A stretch of DNA of 64,000 nucleotides from Verpa conica. Its lineage: Eukaryota > Ascomycota > Pezizomycetes > Pezizales > Morchellaceae. This document shows, in pieces, positions 24,362-35,943 of this stretch. The notes beneath the pieces were generated by a model that saw only the letters and a list, made by a program, of their open reading frames with translations, did not search any database and was not told the DNA's origin. Numbering within the stretch: the first letter of the stretch is position 1; each line of letters opens with the position of its first letter. Made by a program: the position numbers and the translations under genes. The DNA lies in contig JAUFSD010000015.1 of assembly GCA_033030425.1 (NCBI GenBank), positions 1,426,001-1,490,000 of the forward strand. The letters run 5' to 3'.

Positions 24362-25570
24362 ATGTCTTCTTCTCCCACTCGTCCCTCAAGCAGTGCTGGC
24401 AACAACGAAAAGCAAAAAAATGGCAAGCCTACCCTAGTTCGCAAAGGGACCGTCTCGCCCCCGCCCCCCTTCAGCAGTTCTCGCCTTGGGGAAGATGGAC
24501 GTCATCCCGGGCAAAAACCTCCTCCTCAGTCTCACAGTGCACTGCCTGCACCTAAGACCGAGAATCTCAATGGGTCGGGTAGCAATGGGGCAACGAGCAA
24601 TGGCACCAGTAACGGCAGCGTTGGCGCAGATAAAAACGGAATAAATGCCACAGCATCTCACATAAACGAACACGGAGAAGACATCTTCCACCCAACAATC
24701 CACCCAGAGCCCGAATGCACATTCGAAGTCCTCCCAGGCGCTAAAGTCTTCTTCACCGGTTACTCAAACGGATTATACACGCAGCGCATCACCCTCTTTT
24801 GCAATGGCAAAGACCTCGGGGTCTTTGAGGGTAGTGGAGAAAATAAGCCCATGAAGGTCATTGAGAGGCACCAGCCGTCAGGAGGGGTAAAACAAGAGGT
24901 AGCGGAGAGTCCAGAAGTCCTCGCACTTCCAATCTCTCTCAATATTCGTAATTTCAAAGCCCGATTTGAGTACAAAACAAGCGAGAACACGAGCTACATA
25001 GCCTCCAAGACGCTAACTCAAGTCAACATTGGAAAACACGATATCATTGAAACAATTTCCATCAACTCTGTAGAGGGTTCTGGAAATGATTTCTGTGATT
25101 CCCAGTTGAAGTGCGATATAATGTTTCCTGACCTCAACAACCCAACCAGAATTCTCATCCCCAAAAAGCATGCTGTTTCAATCAGTGCCATGGCGAACGC
25201 ATCCTTCGAACAGAATCTTGTATTCAGGATTGATAACGAACCGCTACAGACATTTTCTGGGAGAGGCGAGAATCAACCAATGTTGTTGGACGGCAAAAAG
25301 CTTCTCACCCTCGACCCGCACAATGAGGACCGCTGGCTTACGGGTATCTTCTTGTTTATCGACGGGAATAAGACGCGGACACTTGCAAGGGTTAATAAAC
25401 AGCTCCTTGTCACCGACCACAGTGAATTCAGGTCTGTTACTGTTAGTAGCGAGGATAGTAGCAAGGCTTGTGGGATGAAGGACAAGAACGACACTGTTCT
25501 CAGGGTTGTCGCTATCCGTAGCCCTGTTTACCACGACCTTGACGACCTAGATATCCGACCCCATTGTTGA
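24362..25570 (+). CDS. protein with two tandem LecB/PA-IIL-like lectin domains
   Basis: 402 residues, no intron. Residues 1-110 are low-complexity (Ser, Asn, Gly, Pro). Two similar domains follow, about 125-256 and 268-398. Both contain a paired motif: VFFTGYSNGLYTQRITLFCN..F.GSGENKPM in the first and VSISAMANASFEQNLVFRID..F.GRGENQPM in the second. Each ends in a strand like the calcium loop of bacterial LecB-type lectins (SEDGTDNDYND): NSVEGSGNDFCD in domain 1, VSSEDSSK then DKND in domain 2. Domain 2 keeps the E, D, N and D ligand positions; domain 1 seems to lose some. If correct, it is a calcium-dependent sugar-binding protein. There is no signal peptide, so it is cytosolic or non-classically secreted. 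The family call is inferred by eye; an unrelated beta-sandwich is possible. Confidence 0.6.
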   Translation: MSSSPTRPSSSAGNNEKQKNGKPTLVRKGTVSPPPPFSSSRLGEDGRHPGQKPPPQSHSALPAPKTENLNGSGSNGATSNGTSNGSVGADKNGINATASHINEHGEDIFHPTIHPEPECTFEVLPGAKVFFTGYSNGLYTQRITLFCNGKDLGVFEGSGENKPMKVIERHQPSGGVKQEVAESPEVLALPISLNIRNFKARFEYKTSENTSYIASKTLTQVNIGKHDIIETISINSVEGSGNDFCDSQLKCDIMFPDLNNPTRILIPKKHAVSISAMANASFEQNLVFRIDNEPLQTFSGRGENQPMLLDGKKLLTLDPHNEDRWLTGIFLFIDGNKTRTLARVNKQLLVTDHSEFRSVTVSSEDSSKACGMKDKNDTVLRVVAIRSPVYHDLDDLDIRPHC

Positions 25571-26921
25571 AGGGATTTCTGTAGTTTAACTTTGGATACG
25601 GTTTAAGCTCTGTTTCTATGGTGACTGCTATATTTTCTTTTTTTCTGCTTAGGAAATGATTTAGGAGAGAGAGACCGAGGGGCGAGCTGCTATGGGTTTA
25701 AGAGGGGAGGGGGGGGTAAGGTGCGGTAAATTGTTTGAGGAATCTGAGGAGGAATAATATGTGTTTTCTTTTTTTTGATGATTATTACTAAATGCAATAC
25801 ATAAAACATTTACTTATAAACTCTATGCCCAATTAAACACTTGAGAGCGTTCTATCCGCGGTATAATATAAGAGATAAACCGATAGGTTTATATCTAGAT
25901 ATAAAACCAAATTAAGTAAATTTCTTATAAGATAGGTGTGAGCTACTTGTGCTAAATTAAGGAACTAAAGATAGTTCTTAACTGAATATACGATGGAAGG
26001 GACTCTAAAAGTATGGATTAGGGTTACAAGCAACTCTAATCTAATCTAACCTTATCTTATCGCAATGTCTATTGGCCCCACACCACAAGATTCATGTTGG
26101 TCATGTGACTGCTACTCGGGATTTATCCAGGAAGCCTAGCCACGTGACAAACACTAAGTATAGGTCACGTTGTGGGAGGAACAGAATCGCCGCCAAAGAT
26201 AAATCATGTGATCAATATACCTTTCAGCCTCGCTAGTAGTAGCAACCTTTACCCTTATGGATGGTCTATCCGGCTGACTAATTGAATAAAAATATATCTA
26301 AAATGAATATCGACTCTTATCCACCTGTATTTCTGGTAAAAAAATTACTATTGTCATCTTAATGTGCTCTCGCTTAGGTATGGTGATAGGCGAAAGGAAA
26401 GCGCTTACTAATGGGCTGGAGGTATTCTCATAGGTTAGGCTCTTGTGCGGGCGGGCACCACTCTCATAGCTGAAGCGTCACTAAACCTAGCACCGCCAAC
26501 TCGCTTTCTCTTTAACGGCAACTTGAACACAGTGCTAGGCTTGGGAAAGATGGAGTCTGGACCTGACTTTAACCTGGGCCTAAACATAAAATGTGGAAGA
26601 ACTTACCTTGCTGCCTAAAATAGCTTGTCTTTTACAAGGGTTTATTCAATTCAATAATGTAACTCTTGTTGATGGGGAAGTTGTTAGAGCAAGGATAGCT
26701 GACTTATAGTCTTTCTAGGCTTGTAGAAGTTGGACCGGTCTAAAGACATCATAGGCCAAGCTCATTGCGAGACCAGGTTACTCATTGTAAGTCCTGGAAT
26801 CAACGCGCAGAGATTCTTGCTGTAAATATTTAAGCAAGCACAATCAGTTACATAGAGATCTAAGAATTAACTCATTTCGTAAAGAAACTATAGAAGCCAC
26901 CAGTATATCTTAAACTACAAA
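25571..26921. other. intergenic spacer
   Basis: AT-rich 3' flank of the lectin-like gene and 3' flank of the convergent GTPase gene. I see no further gene, RNA or repeat structure that I can support. Confidence 0.5.
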
Positions 26922-27839
26922 TCAACCACCTGCTTTCTTGGCAAGGTGAACCAAAGCAGCCACAACACCCACTGGAGCACTAACCAGTGCAGCCGGAGCC
27001 AAAACAATAGGAGCAACAACAGCAAGACCAAGTTTTTCAGCAAAAGAGAGCTCCGTAGGCTTCGAGAGTTTATCTATAATTGACTGTAGAGTGCCCTTCT
27101 CACCAGACTTCGCAAGCTCTCGGATACCCTCGGGTATCAATATACTCCCCACAGTTGTTTGCTCAACTGAATGGGGAGGCCGAAGCATTTCCTTTTGCCC
27201 AAGTAGGAGAATAGGGGGTCTTGCTAAAAGATCGGTGATGATACCCTTTGCTGCATCCTTGTCTTCGTAGAATAGTCGAGTAGTTTTGTAGATGCTGCCC
27301 CAGTGCTCGGTTTGTATATTCTTTTCCCTCTTCTCTTCATTCTTGAATCTGGGTTGGGTACCGGGGCTCCACATCGTTGTTCCGATAATGACACTTCCCA
27401 TATTTTCCTCCCCAACAATCGATTGGAGAATTGAGAAGGTTTTCTTCTGGCTTCCAGAGTACCTAACCTCGCTAATGTCGTGGAGGAAGATTACGCCGTG
27501 GATCTTGAGTTTCCGGGTCGCAAATCCGTAGAGCCGAGACATGATATCGTATACGAGAGTTAGATTTTCTTCGGCAGAGTCATCAAAGCCGGGAGTGTCC
27601 AAAAGGGCAATTTGCTTGTCCCCTATCATTGCTATATAAATGATGGGTTTGCGTGTACCTTTGTTTCTTTTGTTTAGCTGCCTAGAGAAATTGATATGGG
27701 GAATATGTAGTGGCCTACATGAGCTGATTCCATCGCTAACAGCTGGTTCTTTGCCGGTAATCATCTCCCTTCCACCAAGCAACTTTATAAAGCTACTTTT
27801 CCCAGCCCCGGTCTTCCCCATAAGAATAAACACGGCCAT
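26922..27839 (-). CDS. AIG1/septin-like P-loop GTPase
   Basis: 305 residues in one frame, starting at ATG 27839. The N-terminus carries the Walker A/G1 loop MGKTGAGKSSFIKLLGG (GKTGAGKSS, residues 8-16), followed by the G3 motif LLDTPGFDDS (about 79-88) and a strand-turn VIIGTTMW around 150 at the G4 position. The last 45 residues are alanine- and valine-rich (LGLAVVAPIVLAPAALVSAPVGVVAALV), probably a membrane-associating segment. This is the common fungal family of small, often lineage-expanded GTPases related to AIG1/GIMAP and Toc GTPases. Roles in immunity-like or stress responses are proposed elsewhere but not shown here. No partner gene is adjacent. Confidence 0.85.
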   Translation of the reverse strand: MAVFILMGKTGAGKSSFIKLLGGREMITGKEPAVSDGISSCRPLHIPHINFSRQLNKRNKGTRKPIIYIAMIGDKQIALLDTPGFDDSAEENLTLVYDIMSRLYGFATRKLKIHGVIFLHDISEVRYSGSQKKTFSILQSIVGEENMGSVIIGTTMWSPGTQPRFKNEEKREKNIQTEHWGSIYKTTRLFYEDKDAAKGIITDLLARPPILLLGQKEMLRPPHSVEQTTVGSILIPEGIRELAKSGEKGTLQSIIDKLSKPTELSFAEKLGLAVVAPIVLAPAALVSAPVGVVAALVHLAKKAGG

Positions 27840-29770
27840 ATCCTGTAGGGGGTCTACTCCATCGGCTGAAATGAATGCTAATAATTAGCCAGTGCCGAGT
27901 AGATACTCTTGGAGATAGCGGGCATCGAAGGAATAATCTTGACGGGGAGGTTGATATTTCTTACCGGAGCTTGGAGCCTGGCTACCCATCGACCTCATAA
28001 TTTTGACTCTTGCGGCGAGATTGGGAATTCTGAAATAGCACGAGAAATTATTTTAGGGAGTATTTTTAGGACGTGTGTAAGACGAGAATGGATTTGTATG
28101 GTGAATGCACTAGTTAGAGAGTTTGGGATCGCAGTGATATGAGAAGTCGGAGGCTGAGTGCTACCTTTATAGATGCTACTGAGCTTGTACCATAAACAAT
28201 ACCATAGAAAATATAGGATAACAAACGGTAGCTATTAAGCCTCTCATACCCAATAATTAGAGCCTTGGAGCGGGGAGTGTTGAATCTAGTAATCTGATAG
28301 GCTTTGTATGAGTCTAGGCAGCTACCAAAGAGACATAGGTTGCCTGAAGCTACTACAGAAACGGCCGGAGGCTGGGTTTAGGCAACCAACCCCCCCCCCC
28401 GCCCAGATATTTACCGTCACCTACAACCTCCAGCAACCTATTGCGAAAACGGGGATTAGTGAACAAGATTCTGCGGCCACCAGAGCCTCCGCCGATGACA
28501 TCAAAAGGCCGATCAAAGCCCTAATTAGAGCGCTTTGACACCATTTCTACGGAGGACTACACATCTTATGAGAGGCGTCGGCACAGTAGCCTACTCGTAA
28601 TCTCCTTGACTAGGTATTACACTCATTTATTCGTCAATACCTTATGTCGATGCTTTCCTACAATATTATCATTCACAGCCTCATGCCAAGCCTTTGATTA
28701 GCCTTGGCGCCAAAAAGCACCTCCGCAATAAGAGCCGCATCGTATTGAATTTAACCCTTACATCTTACATTCACAAGTCAACCATTTATTGGGTTACGTG
28801 ACCCAGATATGATTAGAGCTTTCTATACTTCTCTTTGCCCTTGGCATTCTGTGTCATCCGTTTGCATCTTAGATATATGTAACTACGCTCGTGCTGACAG
28901 CAGATACCGAAACGCATAGACTTGTTCCCTCCTTTGGCGAGTACTTGTAGTAGGTATGGAGCCATTAAAATACAAGGCCTAGGGGGAAGCATATTTCGGG
29001 GAAACTCCTATTAGGAAAGCTCCCATAAAGCATTACGCTCGGGAATGTAGTTGTCTTAGTAATGTTTCAATTCAGCACAAACGCGCCTTACCACAAATCA
29101 ATAGAATCTTTGATCATCTGGGAGCCTGGTAGCCTAGATTCATTCTCTACTCAGGGCTATGTTTTTTGGCAGCTTCACCACACGCGCTCCATTTGTGTAC
29201 CTCCAACCTCCTTTGATTGAAGGGTGATCGCTTAAACTCCTAGACTGGTAGAAGCACTCAGATTGTCCTAGGACTCTGATGTGTTGGTGCAAACATCAAG
29301 GGGCACGCGAGGGGTGGAAGGGGTGGGCGGTGTTGGGTTTTGAATGTGGGTAAGGTTTAGACGATCTATTCTCCAATAAGGCACCGAGTAATCTAGATAC
29401 TATCTACGAATAAATTCATTACCAGCGGTGAACTCAATTTAACACACTTCAGTACTGTGATGCTCTATACCTCCGCATGTGAGGGCGGCCCTACGATGTC
29501 GGATTACCCTTTCAGCCCCACATGAGTTAGTCCACGGGATGGTGTTTAGTATAATCCCGAAGAAAGCTTTAGTTTTATTTATTAAATTAAAGAACAATCT
29601 ATCTAGCCAGTGTGTATTGTTGAACAGTATGGTTTTATTCATATACTTGAGAGCTATTTTATCGAAATCATATGACGGGCCGACACCCCCGTTTCATAGG
29701 CAGCACTTTGCTCACGAATTACAGACCACTCTTAAATGACCTGAACCCTTATGTAGGGATAACAGGCCAA
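27840..29770. other. intergenic spacer
   Basis: Upstream flank of the GTPase gene and downstream flank of the F-box-like gene. It contains a C11 homopolymer at about 28390. I find no supported gene or repeat family. Confidence 0.5.
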
Positions 29771-31560
29771 CTATATCTGATAAGAGTCTTCATCAGAACT
29801 CGTCTCCTCTTCTTCCTCCTGACGCGTATAATCTTTCGTTGTATCTGGACAGGTACTCTCCTCTATCTTCTTTATCCTAAGTAGTAGTATATCCAATTCT
29901 ATCAGCTCCTTTCCATACCACAGCCCCACTTCCCATCCATCCCTCACCGTCTCATACCCTGTTTTTATTCTCACCATCTGGGGCCCTCCTCCCATTATCG
30001 AATTTGCCAAGAACTCCGATGGACACGGGGTTGACCGCACAAGCTTCCACCCTCCAATACGCGGGTTCTGGTATGCGATGGTATGGAAGGTGCGGCAGGT
30101 CAACGCAAGTGTGCGTTGCGTCTGTAGGGTCGACTGCTCGTAGATTTGTTCGCAGAGTTCGACAGGGAGGCGGGGGTACGAGATCGCATTATGCTGCTTC
30201 TGCCTTCTAGGGGAAAGGATCTCGAAGAGGACATAGAGGCCTTGTGGAGTGGATTCGGTGCAGCACATGTTCTTGAGCTCAAAGATGGTGCGGTCGAACA
30301 GGGGGATGTTGTATGTGTGGGTAACATCAGTCCCTGAGTTTGTGTATTTCATTTTAGCAACAACGATTGACGAAATTGAGAAGATGATTGCAGTTGTCTC
30401 AGGGATATGAGGTCTATAAACGCGGGCGCCATTAACACGGGCAATGGCCTTTCCAACTGCAGCGTGGAGGTTCTGCTGATGCTCAATATCTTGATCCACG
30501 ATGATGAGGACGTCTCCCATCCAATATATATCATGCTCTGGCGGTTCCCACCACGGTGTCGCCATCTCTTCGTCTCCGATATGTTTATAATACCAGTGAC
30601 TCTTTTCCCTAAAACGAATGTTGTTTGTCCCGCATACGATACTCAGAATAGCGAACGAAATCTGGCGCAATACAAAATCGCTGTTGCTTAGGTGACCACG
30701 GGGGTGGGCAATAATGCTTGGGTAACGGCGAATGAGCTGCCGCAGCAGAAAAAGTCGAAAATTTTCCCACACTGGGGCTTCATCCCGCTCGAGCTGGACG
30801 GGGAAGTGTTCAAATTTTGGTGAGTGCTTATTGTACAGTGCTACAAAAGACATATCTGGATCCTTTGGGACATCAGAGGTAATGGTTTCGTACTCTGGTG
30901 TAACATCACCAACCATGACTGGGTGAACACCAGTTGAGACCGGACGTGGTTTTTTGCCAAACCCATACCACCCTCCTTTGTATTGCCTTGGCCTTTCTGG
31001 AGTCAGAAACGGGAGATCAAACAGCCACCGTGGAATTTTATCGAGGCGGAATTCACGCAAGTAGTGTAGCTGATCATCAGAGGCTCTAGCTGGCCCAACC
31101 ACACTAAATTTCTCTGTTTCCAAATCAACCCTATATTGGTAGCTAATACGACCACCACATGGCCAGGCACGTCCTGGCTTCATGGTATAGTCTCTCCCCC
31201 AATCAACTGGAAGCTCGTAGTCGAAACCGTACCTTGCACTGATATGAGCGCAGTAAGTCTGATTGTCTTTGGAAAGTTTCCGAATCCGCTTCTCTTCCAT
31301 CATGTAGAATTCAAGTGTGGCCCTTTTCCACTCTGATGAGCTATTAGAATACTTTCTATAAAATACGTAATAGTAGGGCGGATGGGAAAGGACTGTGTTT
31401 GCAGAAGAAGTGACTCATTATTACCTTGGTATTCCAGTGGATTGGATGGAATCCCGTTGATGATTTCTTTGCCAAGGTTGGATGGATCACCATCGGTGTC
31501 GTGTCTAATCGTATAATAACGGCCTCTAATATAATAGATTACAAGAGCTGCGATATCCAT
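29771..31560 (-). CDS. hypothetical protein with C-terminal F-box-like motif
   Basis: Two exons: 31560-31425 and 31332-29771, joined in phase (…PLEYQ|EWKRATLEFY…), giving 565 residues. I chose ATG 31560 because it adds a conserved-looking hydrophobic start (MDIAALVIYYIRGRYYTIRH) through a good intron. The central part (residues 60-400) is rich in Trp, Tyr and Pro, with no family I recognise. Around residues 430-475 is YPRLPVELCEQIYEQ..LALTCRTFHTIAYQ, which fits the LPxELxxxI start of an F-box and its second helix. An F-box would link to SCF ubiquitin ligases, but its place near the C-terminus is unusual. The C-terminus is acidic (EEEEETSSDEDS). Confidence 0.7.
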
Positions 31561-31599
31561 GAGTGGCAGTGGCAATTGAAAGATAATGTGGGAATTGGG

Positions 31600-31672
31600 G
31601 ATGATGAGATGGTGAGATGATGAGATGATGAGTGATGAGATGATGAGTGATGGGTGGTGACTGATGGGTGGT
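31600..31672. repeat. GATGA-type simple repeat
   Basis: Imperfect tandem units of GATGA, GAGATGAT and GAGTGAT upstream of the F-box-like gene. Probably slippage-derived; no coding role. Confidence 0.75.
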
Positions 31673-32113
31673 TGGGTAGTGAAGTCGTGAAAGGGTTGGA
31701 TGGTTTGCTCTATTCCATTAGGGGCAAGAGCGTCATCATACGAATCACTCGCTCAACAAACACAGTTGAATCATCTTCGATAGCCTTGAAATATAAAAAT
31801 AATCCCTACTGTAGCATCAATTGGAGTATGACTGATACATCTTCTTCGATGCTGGAGTCAGTAAATGTAGGTCTAGCAGCCCATGTTCTACAGGAAGAGT
31901 CTCTGTGTACCGGCTGAGCCTCACATCCCGGGCCAGCCACAGAAATACCCCAGGGCCACAACTACTACAGTCTCCGAGATTCGGTCGAAAGTTTCCTATC
32001 CAGAGAAGTATACATTATTCCCCTACTGTATGTAAATGTGGTGGTGGGTTACACCAAGAACACCCATCACCATCACCATCGCCCATCACCCCGCCCCCAC
32101 TTCACCTATCCCG

Positions 32114-33350
32114 ATGGAAAAGATGGACGACAAAAGGTCCCGCATAGATCTGGAGGATCTTTCTCGCCAATTGAGAAGCATCGATGAATCAAACATATCT
32201 GAGCTTGTTGCGCTCAAAAGGTCCCTAGAGAGGAGTCTGAGTCTCTCTACCGAGGTGCATACCTACTATTTTCCATCAGTTACATCTAAAATACCCCTCA
32301 TGTTATATCATGCCTTATCTCTATTTCCATGCTATAAATTCACCATCTCGTGTATACCATCATACAGTAAGCTAATATACTGGCAGCCAAGTATCCCCTG
32401 GATCGCAGCCCGAAATCTCACTCGTGCACAAGTCTTCTCCAACTTCGGTCTTACAAACACCACTACTACCGGAGAGGGGGGGATTGATTTCCCCCCATTC
32501 GAGCCATCACAGTTTGATAGTAGCCGTAGTGAATGGCTTGGTATCCACAAACACCCCTTCCCGTTTCGACCGACCTCCTCCTCCGACCTATGACTATCAA
32601 ACACCTGGGTTCTAACAGCTCTTAGCTCGCTCTTTAAACATAGGACTTGATATCTTCAAGAAAAAACGTACCGATACGACTTTAATTGTCAACCTCATCA
32701 TAATGGATGTGATACATGATCTACCCGGCTTTCAAGTTCTAGAACAGTTCAAGCCCGGCAACACACCAACACAATACAGGACAGCAGGTACTTCTCACTC
32801 TGATGGATCATGTCCCCCGCCAAAACGGCTCAAAATCCGTGCCTACAGCGATATTGCCCTCTCTTCAACTATTGAAATTGCCGGAAAAAGTACAACAGTT
32901 GTCGGCAAACTCAATGCCGGGTTCTCCTTGAGTCGTCTTTTGCGATATTCGGAGACCCATTGTAAGCATTTTGTCGATACATACCTTGTTGTATTTAATA
33001 TTTCGCTAGCTAGCTGGACTAGGTGGGGTAACGCGGGTATGGATGATGATATCGATGAGCTTAGTGCCTATCTCGCGATGATGCATCATGCACGAGCGCA
33101 CTGGCTAGCCTCTGTTCGCTGCGTTGGTGAGGATTATACAGCCTATGGGCTCGTGACGGATGGGAATATCTTTAGGTTCATATACCTTGATAAGAGCATG
33201 AAGGTAGACAATTTAATTGCTATTTTCTTTATGGTATTTTCTTGTGTGCTCACGAAGGTTGTAGATACACAGGTCACCAATTCTCCAAATCGGGCTTCAT
33301 CTTCTCGATATTATAAAGTACTTTCGTCATTGTTTTACTGGGATAATTAA
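32114..33350 (+). pseudogene. uncertain or decayed gene, possibly nuclease-fold related
   Basis: Coding-like pieces lie in one direction but I cannot join them into a clean frame. The first is a helical N-terminus from ATG 32114 (MEKMDDKRSRIDLEDLSRQL…) ending near a GTGCAT donor at 32255. The second is a middle piece with HKHPFPFRPTSSSDL near 32550. The third runs from about 32703 (IHDLPGFQVLEQFKP) to 33209. It ends with SAYLAMMHHARA..YTAYGLVTDGNIFRFIYLD, resembling the C-terminal part of a fungal domain with a restriction-endonuclease-like fold. The expected ExK-type catalytic strand is not seen; LVVFNIS stands near that place. This may be a gene with several small introns or a decayed copy. 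Confidence 0.35.
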
Positions 33351-34737
33351 TAGCCCGCCAGTAGTTCCTATACCCGAGGGTTAGACAGTTCGCTTAATAT
33401 CAATGAATTCCTTTCTCATATATGGGCTGCGGGTGCGAGTTTATGGGAGTGGAGGTTTGTTGGTTTGGAAACTGATACTAAGGTTCAGCTGTGACGGATC
33501 TTTTATTCTGTCTGTATCTATGCGTGCCATATACTATTATATACTCTACTCAATTTCTTGTAGTTATTACTCAATCACGGAAAAGTCTCATCCCATTCTC
33601 TTGTCTTTCAGTTCTTAGCAACATTGATATAGTGGTTTAGTAGCCCTGAAAATCTTCCTCTTACCACCTTAAATTGTTACTTATACCGAGTAGACCTTTC
33701 ATGATTTTTTAGTCGCTTGATGACCTCCGATATAAACCTTGCTTGAATCTGCTTCTCTAATTCACTTTTACAGCCCACGCCCAGTCCACGTTGTACCCAT
33801 GTTGGAGTCCTTCCTCCAGGTACTACCGGTTTCAAGCTCCGGACCATTACTTCTTCCAGTTCGCCCCTCCCCCTGGTATTTTCAGCAGGAAGTCTGTTGA
33901 TTAAAATCTAGACTTGATCTTTCAGTGGTATAGAGTGGAGGTACCTTGAACCCTACTTTATTTTCGTGCTTATCTGAACACTATTGGCCAATGCTTACCT
34001 ATACTGAAGATTATGGACAGTCAAACGGCTGGTTACGGCACTTACGGACAAGCCTCGGCAAGTCCAAGCACACTTACCAATATAGGGAAGGGCTGGCTGA
34101 GGCTCTGCGGGAAGAAGAAGCGAGCTGCAGGTACCGATCTGCACGTGGCGCTGAGGCTCAACAGCTATCGGTCTTGGCTGGGGGTTGCGTAGCTTTACTA
34201 ATATCAACTCCCCTATGTCCGACGCGTGAACTGGACCTCAAGCTGACACCTCAGCAGGCCTAGAGCAAGCTCCTCCAGCTCTCCTATAGAGCAAACAACG
34301 AACCCGGAGCAAGACTGGTACGCTCAATGAGGGTGGTACGCCCTAGTACGCCCGGGAGAGAGTCCTTATACACGTTTTCCCCCGGGGCGTACCTGGGCGC
34401 ATATACGTTTTTGTTGATGTATATTCTCATGGACGTACTAGGCTCCAGGATGTAGTGCCGTCAGTTTAAGGTTAACTTCCGGCGGAAGGTCTGCCTTACT
34501 TTCTTGGGGTAATGGATATTTAGAGCTGTTGTTTTGTACTGCGCTTTGTTGTGTTAGAGTATTAGGCTTGATTGAAGAATTACCATAACTCAAGGGCTCA
34601 TGTAATTAATGAGAAGAAAAAAAGGTCTTATTCTTTAGGAGGAACAACACCACTTTCTCATGACCATGTTTCCTCAAACCCATTCTATTTCTTTACAAAC
34701 TCGCCTTCTGTCTATCCTAGTTTTCTCTTTGCTATTA

Positions 34738-34909
34738 CAGTCGTACCTTGCTATGTCGGATCTCAATATGCCGGATCCCTTGCTGTCCCGTACGAAATGC
34801 CGTGACTAAACATTTTTTCTACTACAAAACAATCTTCTATCCCGGATCTCTTGCTATCCCGTAATAAATCCTCTGGATTCTTAGTATCCGGCATATCGAG
34901 GTGCGACTG
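34738..34909. mobile_element. pogo/Fot1-type MITE with TA target duplication
   Basis: The element runs from CAGTCGTACCTTGCTATG to CATATCGAGGTGCGACTG, imperfect inverted copies of a CAGTCG(C/T)ACCT(C/T)G.TAT end. This is the terminus typical of pogo/Fot1 transposons. It is flanked by TA at 34736-34737 and 34910-34911. The 172-bp length and lack of coding make it non-autonomous. Confidence 0.75.
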
Positions 34910-35107
34910 TACTCTAGAACTTTCCTAAACCTTCCACAACAGCGGTCCTAGCGCGGTAGCTAGCCGCTAAGTGAAGGACAATGCTTTATGTCCCAAACAC
35001 GAGCGCCACAAGTTAACAAGTGTTTGTATACATCCCCTCTAGTAACATATATCCTCATAATACTGTATAAATTCATCTAGGCTTTTGTATATAATTCCTA
35101 CTTTTCC

Positions 35108-35204
35108 AACCATCACCAGTTGGGTACCATAACCTCAGGGTTGCATGTACTTAAATGATAAATTCATTCATTCATTCATTCATTCATTCAACCATCACCA
35201 GTTG
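35108..35204 (+). mobile_element. short retroposed tail with 15-bp target duplication
   Basis: The 15-bp direct repeat AACCATCACCAGTTG occurs at 35108-35122 and 35190-35204. Between them lie only about 67 bp: GGTACCATAACCTCAGGG, then TTGCATGTACTTAAATGATAA, then seven copies of ATTC. The shared tail sequence, simple-repeat 3' end and long duplication are hallmarks of target-primed reverse transcription with strong 5' truncation. Confidence 0.8.
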
Positions 35205-35943
35205 TCACTCGGCTTATTGACAGCGCTGCCTTTGTCGTTCGTTCGGCTACTAGTTCGTTTCTAGGTGATTACTAGTTTGAGGAGATCATCAAGTCAGAGA
35301 TAGCTAGAGGCATTCATGCTAATGGTGCTGTGGCGTTGAGTGAATCTGGTCGTAACCGTGGATATTCCTGCTTTTTGTTCACGGGTTGTGAATTCCTTTC
35401 TTTCAGCTCTCTTTTTTAAAGGTCCTTATCAACATCTTATCGCTCTATGTATCACGACTTTCCTCTACTAGGCATATACTCATGGCTATATCACTAGTAA
35501 CTACGGTGGCAAGACCTATCGTCTCAATACCCAACTGTTCGCGTTCAAATCCTCCACATACCTCTTGTCCGTTCTACACACTCAGATTTCTTCAGGTGAG
35601 CCTAATGTTCTCTTCCGTAGCATTTGGATATAATAGCAATAGCTACTCCATATTTGTACTATCAGAGCCCCGGGTGTAGTATCTTTTCACTAGAGCGAAG
35701 ACATTTCAGTACTACCTACTAACCTTGATAGATTGAAGATTTTGTGCTGGTGTTTGCTAGCTTTGCTCTATCGAATGTTCTTTTAGTGCTACCTACTTAA
35801 AGGGACTTTCTGGTGCTGCCTGCCAGCTTCTCTAGAGGGAAGGTAGATATTTCTCTATTTTAATAAAACTTTCTTTACCTATAACCCCCCCCTCTCTGTA
35901 GGAAATTCGTATTATATAGTACATAGTGAAAGATGTTACGAAA

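Larger units (their letters stand above)
33351..35943. other. intergenic spacer with two mobile-element traces
   Basis: Contains a pogo-type MITE (34738-34909) and a retroposed tail (35108-35204). A fragment at 34580-34606 resembles part of the same tail (ATAACTCAAGGGCTCATGTA) without the ATTC end. No gene supported. Confidence 0.5.

Noticed and set aside
35160..35190. CRISPR or ordinary microsatellite at the ATTC array
   Set aside because: There are no spacers, and the 15-bp flanking duplication plus the shared upstream tail explain the array as a retroelement 3' end.
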